Below, piece by piece: positions 18,992-27,829 of a stretch of 64,000 bases of DNA. Origin of the DNA: Paenibacillus methanolicus (lineage in GTDB: Bacteria > Bacillota > Bacilli > Paenibacillales > Paenibacillaceae); NCBI RefSeq assembly GCF_008124765.1, contig NZ_VNHS01000003.1, positions 674,076-738,075 of the forward strand, given 5' to 3'. The notes beneath the pieces are model-generated. The model saw only the letters and a list, made by a program, of their open reading frames with translations, was not told the DNA's origin and made no database searches. Each line of letters begins with the position of its first letter. The stretch's first letter is position 1. The position numbers and the translations under genes are program-made.

Positions 18992-21673
18992 TTACTTCAG
19001 GTTCAGCGCGCCAAAACCGAACGTATTCTGATAGGAAAGCCCCGTCCGGTCATTCCAGATCGCGATGCTGTCGCGGTCCCCGTCGCCGTCTTCATCGTTA
19101 TTCACCTGTACATCGAAGCCGATCATGCTGCCCGCCTTTGGCGGCGTTCCGTTCCAAGCAATGGAGGCTTCCACGATATAGCCCGTCGTCGTCCGCTTCA
19201 CGGCCGATACCAGATTCCCGGCAAGCGCGGACGGACTCACGCTCTGTTCATTATCGAAGTTAATGCGGTATTGCCCGTCATCCGCTTGATACGAGGCGCT
19301 CGCCGCATTGTTCTGATCGACGAATATTTCCACCGAATCCTGCTCCCATACATTGGCGCTCGCTTTCGACAGCAGCGCATCGGTTACTTCGGCCAGCACA
19401 TAGAGCCTTCCCGCATCCCACATTGTCCGTACGGTTGCCGTCGATCCGCTGTTGCCGCTTACCCAGCGCTCCGTCTTAATGGCTTTCGCTTGCTTCCATA
19501 CGGCGTCGATCGTGCCGTCGACGACAGGCGTCCCTTTCGTCGCTTCCGTCAATTGCGGTCCTTCGGCCAGCTTCGCGACGCCGAATTTGGACGTATCCGT
19601 ATCCTGCGAGCCGGTCCGATCGTTCCAGGATGTCGTCGTAACGGCGCTGCCCGATCGATCAACAATTCGCACGTCGAATCCGAGCTCTTTATCAATCGAT
19701 AGTCCCGCAATCGAAATGGCCGCTTCAATCCGGTAGCCGCCATCGGTTTTAATCGTTTTGTATTCGGCCGTCTTCCCAGGATTGGCTCCGCTGCGCCGGA
19801 ACGTATATTTCTTGTCGTCCGCTTCATAGGCGGTCGTCTTGCCGTTGTTGCCGTCGATAAATACCTCTATCGCGTCATTGCCGTTGTTCGTTGCATCCGA
19901 TACGTCGACCGTGACGTAGAGCTTCTTCTTATCCCAGAGCAGCTTGAAGGTTCCCTTAGTAATATCCTGCTGCTGGATAGTCAACTGAGGCGTCCGATTC
20001 CAGATGGCCTCCAATTTGCCGTCGACCGCCACGGTCGCGCCGATCGCCGTCGCGCGCTGGGTTTCGACCGGCAGCTTGCTCGGATCGACGATCGCCCAGT
20101 AGGCGTACTTGGCCTGCAGCCGCTCATCGAACAAGAGCGGCCAGTTGTTGCGCGTAACCGGGAACGTTCTCAGCCAGGTGTTAAGGTCATCCTTGCCCCA
20201 GAAGATGACGGCCGTCAGCTGATCCGCGTGTTTCTTGAACACGTCGAAGATTTCCTTGTAGCGTTTCGCCTGCTTCAGTTGAAGCTCCAGCGGGAAAGTT
20301 TCATAGGCGTCCGCGTCATTCGTATACACGCTCATGTCCAGCTCGGTCACCTGCTGCTCGATGCCCAGATCGCGGAAGGCTTGGAACTGATCGTCAATTT
20401 CCTGCACCGTCGGATACTCGATGCCGATGTGCGTCTGGTGTCCGACGCCGTCGACCGGAATGCCTTTCGTCTTCAGACGCTTGATCAGATCATATAGATT
20501 TTGCCGTTTCTCCGGCATATTCGTGTTGTAATCGTTAATGAACAGCTTCGCGTCCGGATCCGCCTCGTGCGCATAGACGAACGCTTTCTCGATGAATTCC
20601 TCGCCGGCAATCTGATACCACAGACTGTTGCGAAGTCCGCCAGGCTGCTTATCGCCGGGCTCAAGCACTTCATTGACGACGTCCCAGGCGTAGATTTCCC
20701 CTTTGTACCGGCCGACCACGGTCTCGATATGTTTCTTCATCCGCGCGAACAAGAGCTCCTTGCTGGCCAGCTTGCCCTCCGCGTCATAGAACACCCAATT
20801 CGGGGTCTGACTGTGCCAAATCAGCGTATGGCCGCGCGACGCAATGCTGTTCGCTGTAGCAAAATCCACAATCTTGTCCGCGCGCGTGAAGTCGAATTGT
20901 CCTTCCTGCGGCTCCGTCGCGTCCCACTTGAGCTCATTGCCGGCGGTCAAGGAGTTAAAATGCTTCTGAAGGAGCTGCGCATCCGGCCCGTTCGGGTCCT
21001 GAATTTCATTCACGAGCAGCGCCGAGCCGAGCAGGAAATCATCGGCGAATACATCCTTAAGATTTGGTATATCCTTCTCGATCTCGATCGGCACCGGATC
21101 CGCTGCCCGCTCGATCGACACATCGTCCACGTAGAACGCAAGCGTCGGAGCGCCGAATGATTCGATATAGACGGCCAGCTGTTCGGCCGGATGCTGCAGC
21201 GTATACGAGCCGGATATTTTCACCCAAGCGCCGTCCGTTACGGTCTTGGCGGCCACGGCTTCATAGAATGCGCTCCCGTCCGTCTGCCGCTGCATGAGCA
21301 TCGAGACATCCGAAGCCGGCTGTCCCGCCGGCAAACGCACCCAAGCGGATAAGGCGTACGTCGCCCCTTCCTGCATGTATGTCTTGAGATCCAGCGTTGG
21401 ACCGTGCCAGCCCTCCGTTCGTCCGGTGACCGAGAGCCCGTATGCCCCCGAATGAGCGGCCGCCGCCTCGGCGGTCAATACCTCCGAGCCGCCTCGGCCG
21501 CTCCAGCTCTGTACGGTGCCGTCTTCGAAATCGGTTGCGACTCGCAAGGCCGGCGTCGCTTCGACGGCCTCCGCTTTCGTCTGCTTCGCAATTATGCCCA
21601 CCGATACGCTTGTCAGCATGAGAGCGGTTGCAAGCATGAGCGAAAGACCGCGCTTCCATCCTTTCTTCATCAC
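18992..21673 (-). CDS. Secreted multidomain GH10 xylanase (CBM4/22-like + GH10 + 2 CBM9-like)
   Basis: An 893-residue secreted enzyme. The signal peptide covers residues 1-35 (MMKKGWKRGLSLMLATALML...); residues 40-195 are a CBM4/9/22-type jelly roll; about 205-540 is the GH10 barrel with acid/base WDVVNEVL and nucleophile QQVTELDMS; 550-715 and 716-893 are two CBM9-like modules (IWNRTPQL...AIEVFIDGNNGKT and VWKQAKAI...VEIFVDQNNAA). It has no S-layer anchor. It cuts xylan outside the cell and supplies oligosaccharides to the intracellular GH10 and GH43 enzymes. Translation may begin at GTG 21673 or ATG 21670, both behind a GAGGTG site. A TTGAAC-flanked CCTGT motif upstream weakly resembles the shared activator site. 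Confidence 0.94.
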   Translation of the reverse strand: MMKKGWKRGLSLMLATALMLTSVSVGIIAKQTKAEAVEATPALRVATDFEDGTVQSWSGRGGSEVLTAEAAAAHSGAYGLSVTGRTEGWHGPTLDLKTYMQEGATYALSAWVRLPAGQPASDVSMLMQRQTDGSAFYEAVAAKTVTDGAWVKISGSYTLQHPAEQLAVYIESFGAPTLAFYVDDVSIERAADPVPIEIEKDIPNLKDVFADDFLLGSALLVNEIQDPNGPDAQLLQKHFNSLTAGNELKWDATEPQEGQFDFTRADKIVDFATANSIASRGHTLIWHSQTPNWVFYDAEGKLASKELLFARMKKHIETVVGRYKGEIYAWDVVNEVLEPGDKQPGGLRNSLWYQIAGEEFIEKAFVYAHEADPDAKLFINDYNTNMPEKRQNLYDLIKRLKTKGIPVDGVGHQTHIGIEYPTVQEIDDQFQAFRDLGIEQQVTELDMSVYTNDADAYETFPLELQLKQAKRYKEIFDVFKKHADQLTAVIFWGKDDLNTWLRTFPVTRNNWPLLFDERLQAKYAYWAIVDPSKLPVETQRATAIGATVAVDGKLEAIWNRTPQLTIQQQDITKGTFKLLWDKKKLYVTVDVSDATNNGNDAIEVFIDGNNGKTTAYEADDKKYTFRRSGANPGKTAEYKTIKTDGGYRIEAAISIAGLSIDKELGFDVRIVDRSGSAVTTTSWNDRTGSQDTDTSKFGVAKLAEGPQLTEATKGTPVVDGTIDAVWKQAKAIKTERWVSGNSGSTATVRTMWDAGRLYVLAEVTDALLSKASANVWEQDSVEIFVDQNNAASASYQADDGQYRINFDNEQSVSPSALAGNLVSAVKRTTTGYIVEASIAWNGTPPKAGSMIGFDVQVNNDEDGDGDRDSIAIWNDRTGLSYQNTFGFGALNLK

Positions 21674-21787
21674 GAACTACACCTCGCCTTTCCACTTTTA
21701 TTCCATAAAACCGCCCTCTGCGAGGACGCTTCCATGGCATCATTCGGACAGGCAGCCTGCCTGCACCCTCATAAAGTGTATCGCGTT

Positions 21788-21812
21788 CAAAAATCGGCAA
21801 CTACCCGCCGAT
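21788..21812 (-). terminator. Terminator after the MacAB-like operon
   Basis: Minus-strand stem ATCGGC/GCCGAT with an 8-base loop followed by TTTTT, 35 bases past the stop of the 21847 gene. Confidence 0.65.
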
Positions 21813-21846
21813 CGGCGTGAATATACCTGTTGAACCATTGGTCTGC

Positions 21847-22728
21847 TTACCCCTCCGGCGGAAGCAGCACGATGCGTCCCTCCTCCTTCTCCACGCGGAC
21901 TTTGTTCGCGTTCTTGAAGCCCTCCGAGTCGAGGTAGCCTGCCGGAATTTGCAGCCGTCCCGCCTGATCGAGTACGGCATACTCGACATGACTCTCCTGC
22001 TCCTCTGCGGCATATTCGGCGTCCAGCTGCGCCAACTCGTCGGCATACGAGACCTTGCGGACCATTTCCGCCGACGTCTTGCCATCGCGGATCTGAACGA
22101 CCCGGTCCACCTTGCGGGCCAGTTCCGGATCATGGGTCACGATGACAACCGTTATGCCGGTCGTCTGGTTCAGCGTCCGGAACAGATCGAGCACCTGATT
22201 GGACGTCTGGGTGTCCAGCGAGCCGGTGGGCTCGTCGGCCAGCAGCAGCTTCGGCTCGTTCGCCAGCGCGATGGCGATCGCCACCCGCTGCTGCTCGCCC
22301 CCGGATAGCTCGCTGAGCCGATTGTTCAGCCGATGGCTAAGACCGACGGCTTCCAGCAGCTCGATCGCCCGCGCACGGCGGCGTTTGCCCCGAAGCAGGA
22401 TGGGCAGCTCCACATTTTCCAGCGTGGTCAGATACGGAATCAGGTTGCGCGCATTGCTTTGCCAGACGAAGCCGACCGTCTCGCGCTTGTATTTCACCAG
22501 TTCCCGCTCGTTCAAGCTCACAAGGTCCTTGCCGTCAACGAACAGCTTGCCGGCCGATGGTTTATCCAGGCCGCCCAGCATATTGAGCAGCGTTGACTTC
22601 CCGCTGCCGGAATTGCCGATGATCGCCATCAGCTCGCCGTCCTCGACTAGAAGATCGAGCCCCTGCAGGGCGACCACCTCCAAATCGGCCGTCTTGTAAA
22701 TCTTCATTAATCCTTCGCTGCGAATCAT
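21847..22728 (-). CDS. ABC transporter ATPase (LolD/MacB type) with AbrB-like C-terminal extension
   Basis: A 293-residue ATPase: Walker A GNSGSGKST (near 37), signature LSGGEQQRVA, Walker B LLLADEPTGSLD, and an H-loop VVIVTHD, all of the LolD/MacB/FtsE type that pairs with FtsX-like permeases. Residues about 230-293 are an extension; YAVLDQAGRLQIPAGYLD followed by KVRVEKEEGRIVLLP looks like an AbrB/SpoVT swapped-hairpin domain, which is unusual on such an ATPase. It starts 3 bases after the permease gene stop, so it is part of the export operon and drives the FtsX-like permease at 22732. Confidence 0.88.
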   Translation of the reverse strand: MIRSEGLMKIYKTADLEVVALQGLDLLVEDGELMAIIGNSGSGKSTLLNMLGGLDKPSAGKLFVDGKDLVSLNERELVKYKRETVGFVWQSNARNLIPYLTTLENVELPILLRGKRRRARAIELLEAVGLSHRLNNRLSELSGGEQQRVAIAIALANEPKLLLADEPTGSLDTQTSNQVLDLFRTLNQTTGITVVIVTHDPELARKVDRVVQIRDGKTSAEMVRKVSYADELAQLDAEYAAEEQESHVEYAVLDQAGRLQIPAGYLDSEGFKNANKVRVEKEEGRIVLLPPEG

Positions 22729-22731
22729 CGC

Positions 22732-25599
22732 TTACTCCTCTCCGAGCTTCAGTGCTTGGGCAATTCGCGTCCGCGACAACCGATACCCGAGTATGAGCAG
22801 GCCGACCGTCAGCGTAAACCCGACGATGCCGTACAGCTGCACGTAATCGCGAAGCCGATAGACGACGGCGAACGGCGGCACCTGCTCCGTCGTCGCGAAG
22901 GATATCTCGAACAGCGGCACGAACAATTCGCTGGTCGCATTGCCGATGATAACGCCGATCAAGACCGCCGCCCCGGAGGTGAGGAACTGCTCGCTAACGA
23001 GCATGCCGATAATTTGCGGGAACGGAATGCCCATCGCGCGAAGCACCCCATATTGCAACGTTCTACCCGATAGATTGAGCAGCCAGAAGAGCAGGAAACC
23101 GAAGAAGCTGATCAGCATGGAAATGACGAAGCCAAGGGTCATGACGCCGTTGATCGCCAGGCGAAACGGATCGTTTTTGGAAGTAACGAGCTCTGCTCGG
23201 GCATCGCGGAGACTTGTGACGCTCAGCTTATTCGCCGCTAATTGGTCGTAGATCTGCTGGCTGGATACGCCATCCCGGAGCTTGAGCCATACTTCGTAAG
23301 GCTCGACGGCCAGTCGATTCTGAATCGCGGTTAAATGACCGACAACGAGATGAGGTATTGCCGCGTTGTCCGCTTCTCCCTCGCCGCCGGCAGGGAGCGG
23401 GTTCCAACTCGGCCAGTAGTCGACGATGCCATAAACGGTAAATTGCGCTTGATCAAGACCGTCCCAGGCGAGGCGAATCGGATCGCCCGGGGCCACCTTC
23501 GCTTCCTCGGCGAGCGACCGGGAGATGAGTACGGCCTTCGGGTTCGGCGCGATCACATTCAAATAGCTGTTGATCGGGTATTCCAACAGCCCGTTCTTCA
23601 TCCAGGCCGTTCGGCCGAATTCCGCCGTATCGATGCCTAGCAGCGTCGCCGCGCCGCTGACCTTCTCGCTTCCGGCCGTGAAACGAGCTTCCTTCTTAAA
23701 CACTCTTGCGGCTGCCTCCACGCCCTTCAGCTCCCGAAACGGCTGGAACGGCGGTTCCGTATATTGCGTCCTTCTCGTCTCCGCGATCCCAAGATCGGTC
23801 TGCGCCTGCTGCGCGCCGCCCGCGTAGACCGGGGCAGGCGCATCGCTCTCCCAACGCGTCGTTAGCGCCATATCGGCGCCGACGTTGTATCGGATTTTGC
23901 TTTCCATATTGTCATTGATCGTGCGGGCGGCATTGGCGCTGAAGAGGCCGGTTGCGACGGTCATGACGAGAAACACTTTGATGGTCAAATATTGCCCGGA
24001 AGAGCGGCTGATCTGAATCAGCGTGCTATATAGAGCTGGCGGCCATATGCCGCGCCCAGCCCGGAAGAGCAGACGGATCAACCACGGGTAAACCCGGAGG
24101 ACGAGCATCCCGCCTCCCAGCGCGAACAGCGCCGGCATGAGAAACAAGAGCGGATCGACCTGCAGCGCCCCCTGATCGAGCGCGAGCCGCTTCAGATCCT
24201 CCTGCCTATTGTTAAAGTTGTACAGCAGATAGACCGCGATGCCGACAAGAACGAGGTCAAGGCCCGTCTTGTGCCAGAACGACATTTTCGTTAACCTTGC
24301 CATCTGCTGTTTATGGCCTACGATCGTGACGCGCGTCGCCATGAAGGCCGGGATGAGGATAAGCAGAATCGCTCCGGCTACCGCCAGCGCCGCGACTTTA
24401 TAGGCTGTGCTGGTCAGCGTCACTTCCAGGGCGGAGCGCTGCACGAACGACAGGAAGCCGTTCGAGGCGCCGAGCAGCTTCGTGAACGTCACGCCAAGGA
24501 ACGGCCCAACCGCCAGCGCGCCGCCTCCAAGCAGCAGGCTTTCCGCGGTGAACGACGCCATAATCTGCAGCCGGCTCGCTCCGCGGCTGCGGAGCACGGC
24601 AATCTCCGTCTTCTGCCGATCGATGACCAGATTCGCCGCCATGTACAGATAGAAAGCCAGCATCAGCATAACCGGGGCGTAGAGCGACAGCATCATGACG
24701 TCCAGCTTTTCCTGCTTGCCTGCATAGGAGGACACGGTCTCGCCGGCCGGGATGTTGATCTCGTCCACGCCGAGACGCCCGCGGAAATAACGCTTGATTT
24801 CTTTGCTCGCCTGCATGAACGCCTCGACGTGATCGACCGTCAGCTGATTGTAATTCAGCGCCAAGCGCCACTCCAGATCGGACACCCGAGCCTTGCCGCC
24901 AAGCGTAAATTCCTTCTCGAACTGCGCGAACGGAATCAGGAAGCCATCCGGCACTTCCGTGGTCAGGAACGGCAGATACGGATCGGCGGCCGGATCCGTA
25001 TCGATAATGCCGACGGGGATGACGCGGAATCGTTCTCCTTCCGGCGACTCCGCGATCAGCTCTTCCGTCAGCTTCCGCTTGGCGGAGATCAGAAACTTTT
25101 GCGTAACCAGCGCTTCGAAGATGCCGTCTTCCCGAACTTCGGGCATCCGTCCGTCGATCAGGCGGACGCGCTTCTCCGCGTCGGATAACGCCTTGAAGCC
25201 GCCGGCCGTCTTCTGCGACTGTTTCTCCTGCCCAGTGGCATCCGCGCCGTACACCTTCATCCTCTGCGTGAACCGCTGCCGGTAGACGGACAGCGCCTCG
25301 AGCCCCATCCGCTGAGGAATCCGCTGCACGTACTGATCGGCACGGACGATCGCCGCCCTCGTCTTCTCGTCCATCTTCGACGCGGACACGGATGTACTGA
25401 TTCTGACGAAGCCCGGATACGCGCCGCTTTGACTCTGGATGCGTTCCAGCTCCTTGATCAGCGTCCGCTGCAGAATGGCCTCCGAATAGAGCGGCATGGA
25501 ACTGAATAAGGCTACGCATACCGTAAGGCCGAACCATAAATTCAGCTGCAGCCATTTATTCTTCGCCATCTTGCGGAGGATCATCGTCCATAAAGCCAT
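22732..25599 (-). CDS. FtsX-like ABC permease (MacB-type, large)
   Basis: A 955-residue membrane protein with an N-terminal transmembrane helix (WLQLNLWFGLTVCVALFSSM), a large extracytoplasmic domain, a central group of helices around residues 310-500, a second extracytoplasmic domain and three C-terminal helices with the FtsX core. Two FtsX-type repeats of this kind act in lipoprotein, peptide or antibiotic export or in mechanotransmission rather than classic transport. It lies between the membrane-fusion gene and one ATPase gene. The last residues, RLSRTRIAQALKLGEE, recur in a gene fragment at 29965, pointing to a lost paralog. Confidence 0.85.
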   Translation of the reverse strand: MALWTMILRKMAKNKWLQLNLWFGLTVCVALFSSMPLYSEAILQRTLIKELERIQSQSGAYPGFVRISTSVSASKMDEKTRAAIVRADQYVQRIPQRMGLEALSVYRQRFTQRMKVYGADATGQEKQSQKTAGGFKALSDAEKRVRLIDGRMPEVREDGIFEALVTQKFLISAKRKLTEELIAESPEGERFRVIPVGIIDTDPAADPYLPFLTTEVPDGFLIPFAQFEKEFTLGGKARVSDLEWRLALNYNQLTVDHVEAFMQASKEIKRYFRGRLGVDEINIPAGETVSSYAGKQEKLDVMMLSLYAPVMLMLAFYLYMAANLVIDRQKTEIAVLRSRGASRLQIMASFTAESLLLGGGALAVGPFLGVTFTKLLGASNGFLSFVQRSALEVTLTSTAYKVAALAVAGAILLILIPAFMATRVTIVGHKQQMARLTKMSFWHKTGLDLVLVGIAVYLLYNFNNRQEDLKRLALDQGALQVDPLLFLMPALFALGGGMLVLRVYPWLIRLLFRAGRGIWPPALYSTLIQISRSSGQYLTIKVFLVMTVATGLFSANAARTINDNMESKIRYNVGADMALTTRWESDAPAPVYAGGAQQAQTDLGIAETRRTQYTEPPFQPFRELKGVEAAARVFKKEARFTAGSEKVSGAATLLGIDTAEFGRTAWMKNGLLEYPINSYLNVIAPNPKAVLISRSLAEEAKVAPGDPIRLAWDGLDQAQFTVYGIVDYWPSWNPLPAGGEGEADNAAIPHLVVGHLTAIQNRLAVEPYEVWLKLRDGVSSQQIYDQLAANKLSVTSLRDARAELVTSKNDPFRLAINGVMTLGFVISMLISFFGFLLFWLLNLSGRTLQYGVLRAMGIPFPQIIGMLVSEQFLTSGAAVLIGVIIGNATSELFVPLFEISFATTEQVPPFAVVYRLRDYVQLYGIVGFTLTVGLLILGYRLSRTRIAQALKLGEE

Positions 25600-25667
25600 G
25601 CGTACACCTCATTCTGGCGCCCGGTCGAACGCCGGGCATCTGTATCGCTTGCTTCGTGCTTTACATG

Positions 25668-26744
25668 TTACTGATTTACGATCACCTTGTCGCCTTCTTT
25701 CAACCCTTTGACGATCTCCACCTCGGTCGGCGTCGTCAAGCCGACTTCGACATCCACTTCTTTGCGAAGCTCGCCTTCCGATACCTGCACATAGAATCGG
25801 CCCATATAGGATCGAAGCGCCGAACGCGGCAGCACGATGGCATTCTCTCTCTTCTGCAGCTCGATGGTGATCTCGGCGCTATGTCCGATCTGTATTCCGG
25901 CCGGCGGATTGTCCATCCCGATCATAATCGTCACCGCGTTCTTCTCGGCCTTGGACGGGTCGGCGCCTGCCGGCACGTTCGAAGGCGACTGCAGTACTTT
26001 GCCGGCGTAATCCTTCCCTTTGTACTTCAGCCTGACCGGCATGCCCGCTTCGACCGGAAGCACGTCCTTCGAATTGGCCGCCGTATAGGTAAGCCGCATG
26101 CTGTTCGAATCCGCGACCGTTATGATCGGCTGATAGGCATTCACGCGCTCGCCGGTCTTTACCTGCTCGATGAAGATGACGGTCCCGGTAATCGGCGCAT
26201 ACAGTCGCGCCTTATCCAGCCGGCTTTCCATCGCGGCAAGCGACATTTTCTCCCGCTCCATATCGATTTCCTTCAGCCGAATTTCCGTGGCGCTCGCGTC
26301 GTTCGTCCTTGCTTGCCCGTAGAGCAGCTGCGTTCGTTCCACGCTTAGCCGCTGCAGCCCCAACTGCAAATCCAAATCCCCCGTCTCCAGCTCGCCGAGC
26401 AGTTCGCCGGCCTTCACCTCTTGACCGAGCGTGACGTTGATCGATTTCAGCTGTCCGCCATCCTTGAACGAGAGCGCCTTCACATTCGACGATTCGAAGG
26501 TCGCATTGCCTTTCAAGAACGTCTTGATACTGCCGCGTCCGACAGCCACAAGGTCCAATTCCTCCCGCGCCGGCTCCACGAGCGGCGGCTGAAGCACGAC
26601 ATCTTCGCGGGGAAGCAGCGAACACCCGGAGAGCGCAAGCATGGCAAGCAGCAGGATGGATGCAGGCTTCAAGCGGGCCGTCCGATTAGATAAGCGGTGC
26701 GTTATTCGTCGTCTGCGAACCAATTCTCCCATCCTCCAATGCAA
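25668..26744 (-). CDS. Membrane-fusion (HlyD/MacA-type) adaptor lipoprotein
   Basis: A 358-residue protein with a lipobox LALSGC near residue 40, a lipoyl-like/barrel-sandwich region (ALSFKDGGQLKSINVTLGQE, GELLGELETGDLD), a coiled-coil hairpin (IRLKEIDMEREKMSLAAMESR) and beta-barrel and membrane-proximal domains. This is the MacA/RND adaptor plan adapted to a Gram-positive cell, where it probably sits outside the membrane bound to the FtsX permease. The longest frame overlaps the end of the upstream ATPase gene by 59 bases; the true start may be further in, before the signal peptide (SILLLAMLALSGC). Confidence 0.85.
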   Translation of the reverse strand: MHWRMGELVRRRRITHRLSNRTARLKPASILLLAMLALSGCSLLPREDVVLQPPLVEPAREELDLVAVGRGSIKTFLKGNATFESSNVKALSFKDGGQLKSINVTLGQEVKAGELLGELETGDLDLQLGLQRLSVERTQLLYGQARTNDASATEIRLKEIDMEREKMSLAAMESRLDKARLYAPITGTVIFIEQVKTGERVNAYQPIITVADSNSMRLTYTAANSKDVLPVEAGMPVRLKYKGKDYAGKVLQSPSNVPAGADPSKAEKNAVTIMIGMDNPPAGIQIGHSAEITIELQKRENAIVLPRSALRSYMGRFYVQVSEGELRKEVDVEVGLTTPTEVEIVKGLKEGDKVIVNQ

Positions 26745-27423
26745 TCACGTGATCGACAAGTTCCATAATGCCGGGATCATGCGTCGTCAGAATTATCGTC
26801 ATCCCGGCGTGATTCACCAGATCCCGAAAGACGCGCATCACCTGCAGCCCCATCTTGCTATCCAGCTCCGCGGTCGGCTCATCGGCAATCAACAAGCCCG
26901 GCTCATGCGCGATCGCGCGGGCAATCGCCACGCGCTGCTGCTCGCCGCCGGAGAGCTCCATCGGCCGATGCTTCATCCGCTCCTTCATGCCGACCCGCGC
27001 GAGCGCCCGCTCGGCTGCTTCCCGGTTGCCCCTCTTCGGCGTACCCGCGATCCGCAGACCGAATTCGACGTTCTCGTAGGCGGACATGAGCGGAATCAGC
27101 CCGAACGACTGGAACACCAGCCCGATCTGCTTGCGGCGCATAGCGCTCCGTTCGGCGCTGGACAACCCCGTAATTTCCTTTCCCCGCAGCAAGACTTGCC
27201 CTTCCGTCGGTTCGTCAAGCGCGCTTAATATATTGAGCAGCGTCGTCTTGCCCGATCCGGACCTTCCCTTTAGCGCGACCATCGCCCCGGCCGGAACCGT
27301 CAAATGAACGTCCGCGAGCGCCGTGACGGCGGCATTCCCTCTGCCGAACACCCGCTTGATGCCGATTGCCTGAAGAAGCGCTTCGCTCTCGGCTCCTCTT
27401 GGATTCTCTTCTAATGCGATCAC
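26686..27423 (-). CDS. ABC transporter ATPase (LolD/MacB type)
   Basis: A 245-residue ATPase with Walker A GRSGSGKTT, signature ELSGGEQQRVA and Walker B LLIADEPTAELD. I prefer the GTG at 27423, which has AAGGGGG seven bases upstream; starting at 27498 would add 25 residues that do not belong to the family. It opens the operon ATPase, adaptor, FtsX permease, second ATPase. Having two different ATPases for one permease may mean a heterodimer or that a second permease was lost. Likely role: export of or resistance to a peptide or other envelope-active compound. Confidence 0.88.
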   Translation of the reverse strand: MIALEENPRGAESEALLQAIGIKRVFGRGNAAVTALADVHLTVPAGAMVALKGRSGSGKTTLLNILSALDEPTEGQVLLRGKEITGLSSAERSAMRRKQIGLVFQSFGLIPLMSAYENVEFGLRIAGTPKRGNREAAERALARVGMKERMKHRPMELSGGEQQRVAIARAIAHEPGLLIADEPTAELDSKMGLQVMRVFRDLVNHAGMTIILTTHDPGIMELVDHVIALEDGRIGSQTTNNAPLI

Positions 27424-27547
27424 GGCAATACCCCCTTGTTCACCCTTGCAGCTCTTGGTTGCGCTTTCATTATAAGAAAGCCGCTCGGCGCGCAACAACG
27501 TTCAATTCTTTACTTCGTAACCCGGAGATGACCTGTGGAGATGTAGA

Positions 27548-27744
27548 TTATATAAGTTGAACTTGGATAACTTACAATCAAGTCGCTTCGCAACAGAGAT
27601 GTTCTTACGATCGCTGTTGTTCTCGGATTCCTTGATTGAGATTCAATAGGGTAGGAATCCGTTCACAAAGGCGACCGCTGACGCTTCTCCAGATTCATCT
27701 CTTTGCTTCTCTTCTTGATTGTCTTATGAGTTCAACTTATATAA
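27548..27744. repeat. 197-base hairpin element with perfect 16-base terminal inverted repeats and structured core
   Basis: Terminal repeats TTATATAAGTTGAACT (27548-27563) and its complement (27729-27744) enclose nested stems: CAATCAAG/CTTGATTG (27575/27714), AGAGATG/CATCTCT (27595/27696) and CGGATTCCT/AGGAATCCG (27624/27653). The core 27598-27700 recurs at 62743-62846 with most bases identical, but the outer stem there has another sequence that still pairs. It could be a MITE, a structured RNA, or both. It holds no open frame. The rest of 27499-27829 has no gene. Confidence 0.75.
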
Positions 27745-27757
27745 CTGTTTTTATAAG

Positions 27758-27790
27758 AAAAAAAGAGAAGCCTCCTTGCCTCGGCTTCTC
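27758..27790 (-). terminator. Terminator after the GH43 gene at 27830
   Basis: Minus-strand stem GAGAAGCC/GGCTTCTC with a 10-base loop followed by seven T, 40 bases past the GH43 stop. Confidence 0.85.
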
Positions 27791-27829
27791 GCTATTTCTT
27801 GCTTGCTCGTCGCTAAATACAGCGAATCG

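Noticed and set aside
24398..25555. Open frame of 385 residues on the minus strand inside the permease gene
   Set aside because: Same-strand alternative frame of the FtsX-like permease; no hydrophobic pattern or motif.
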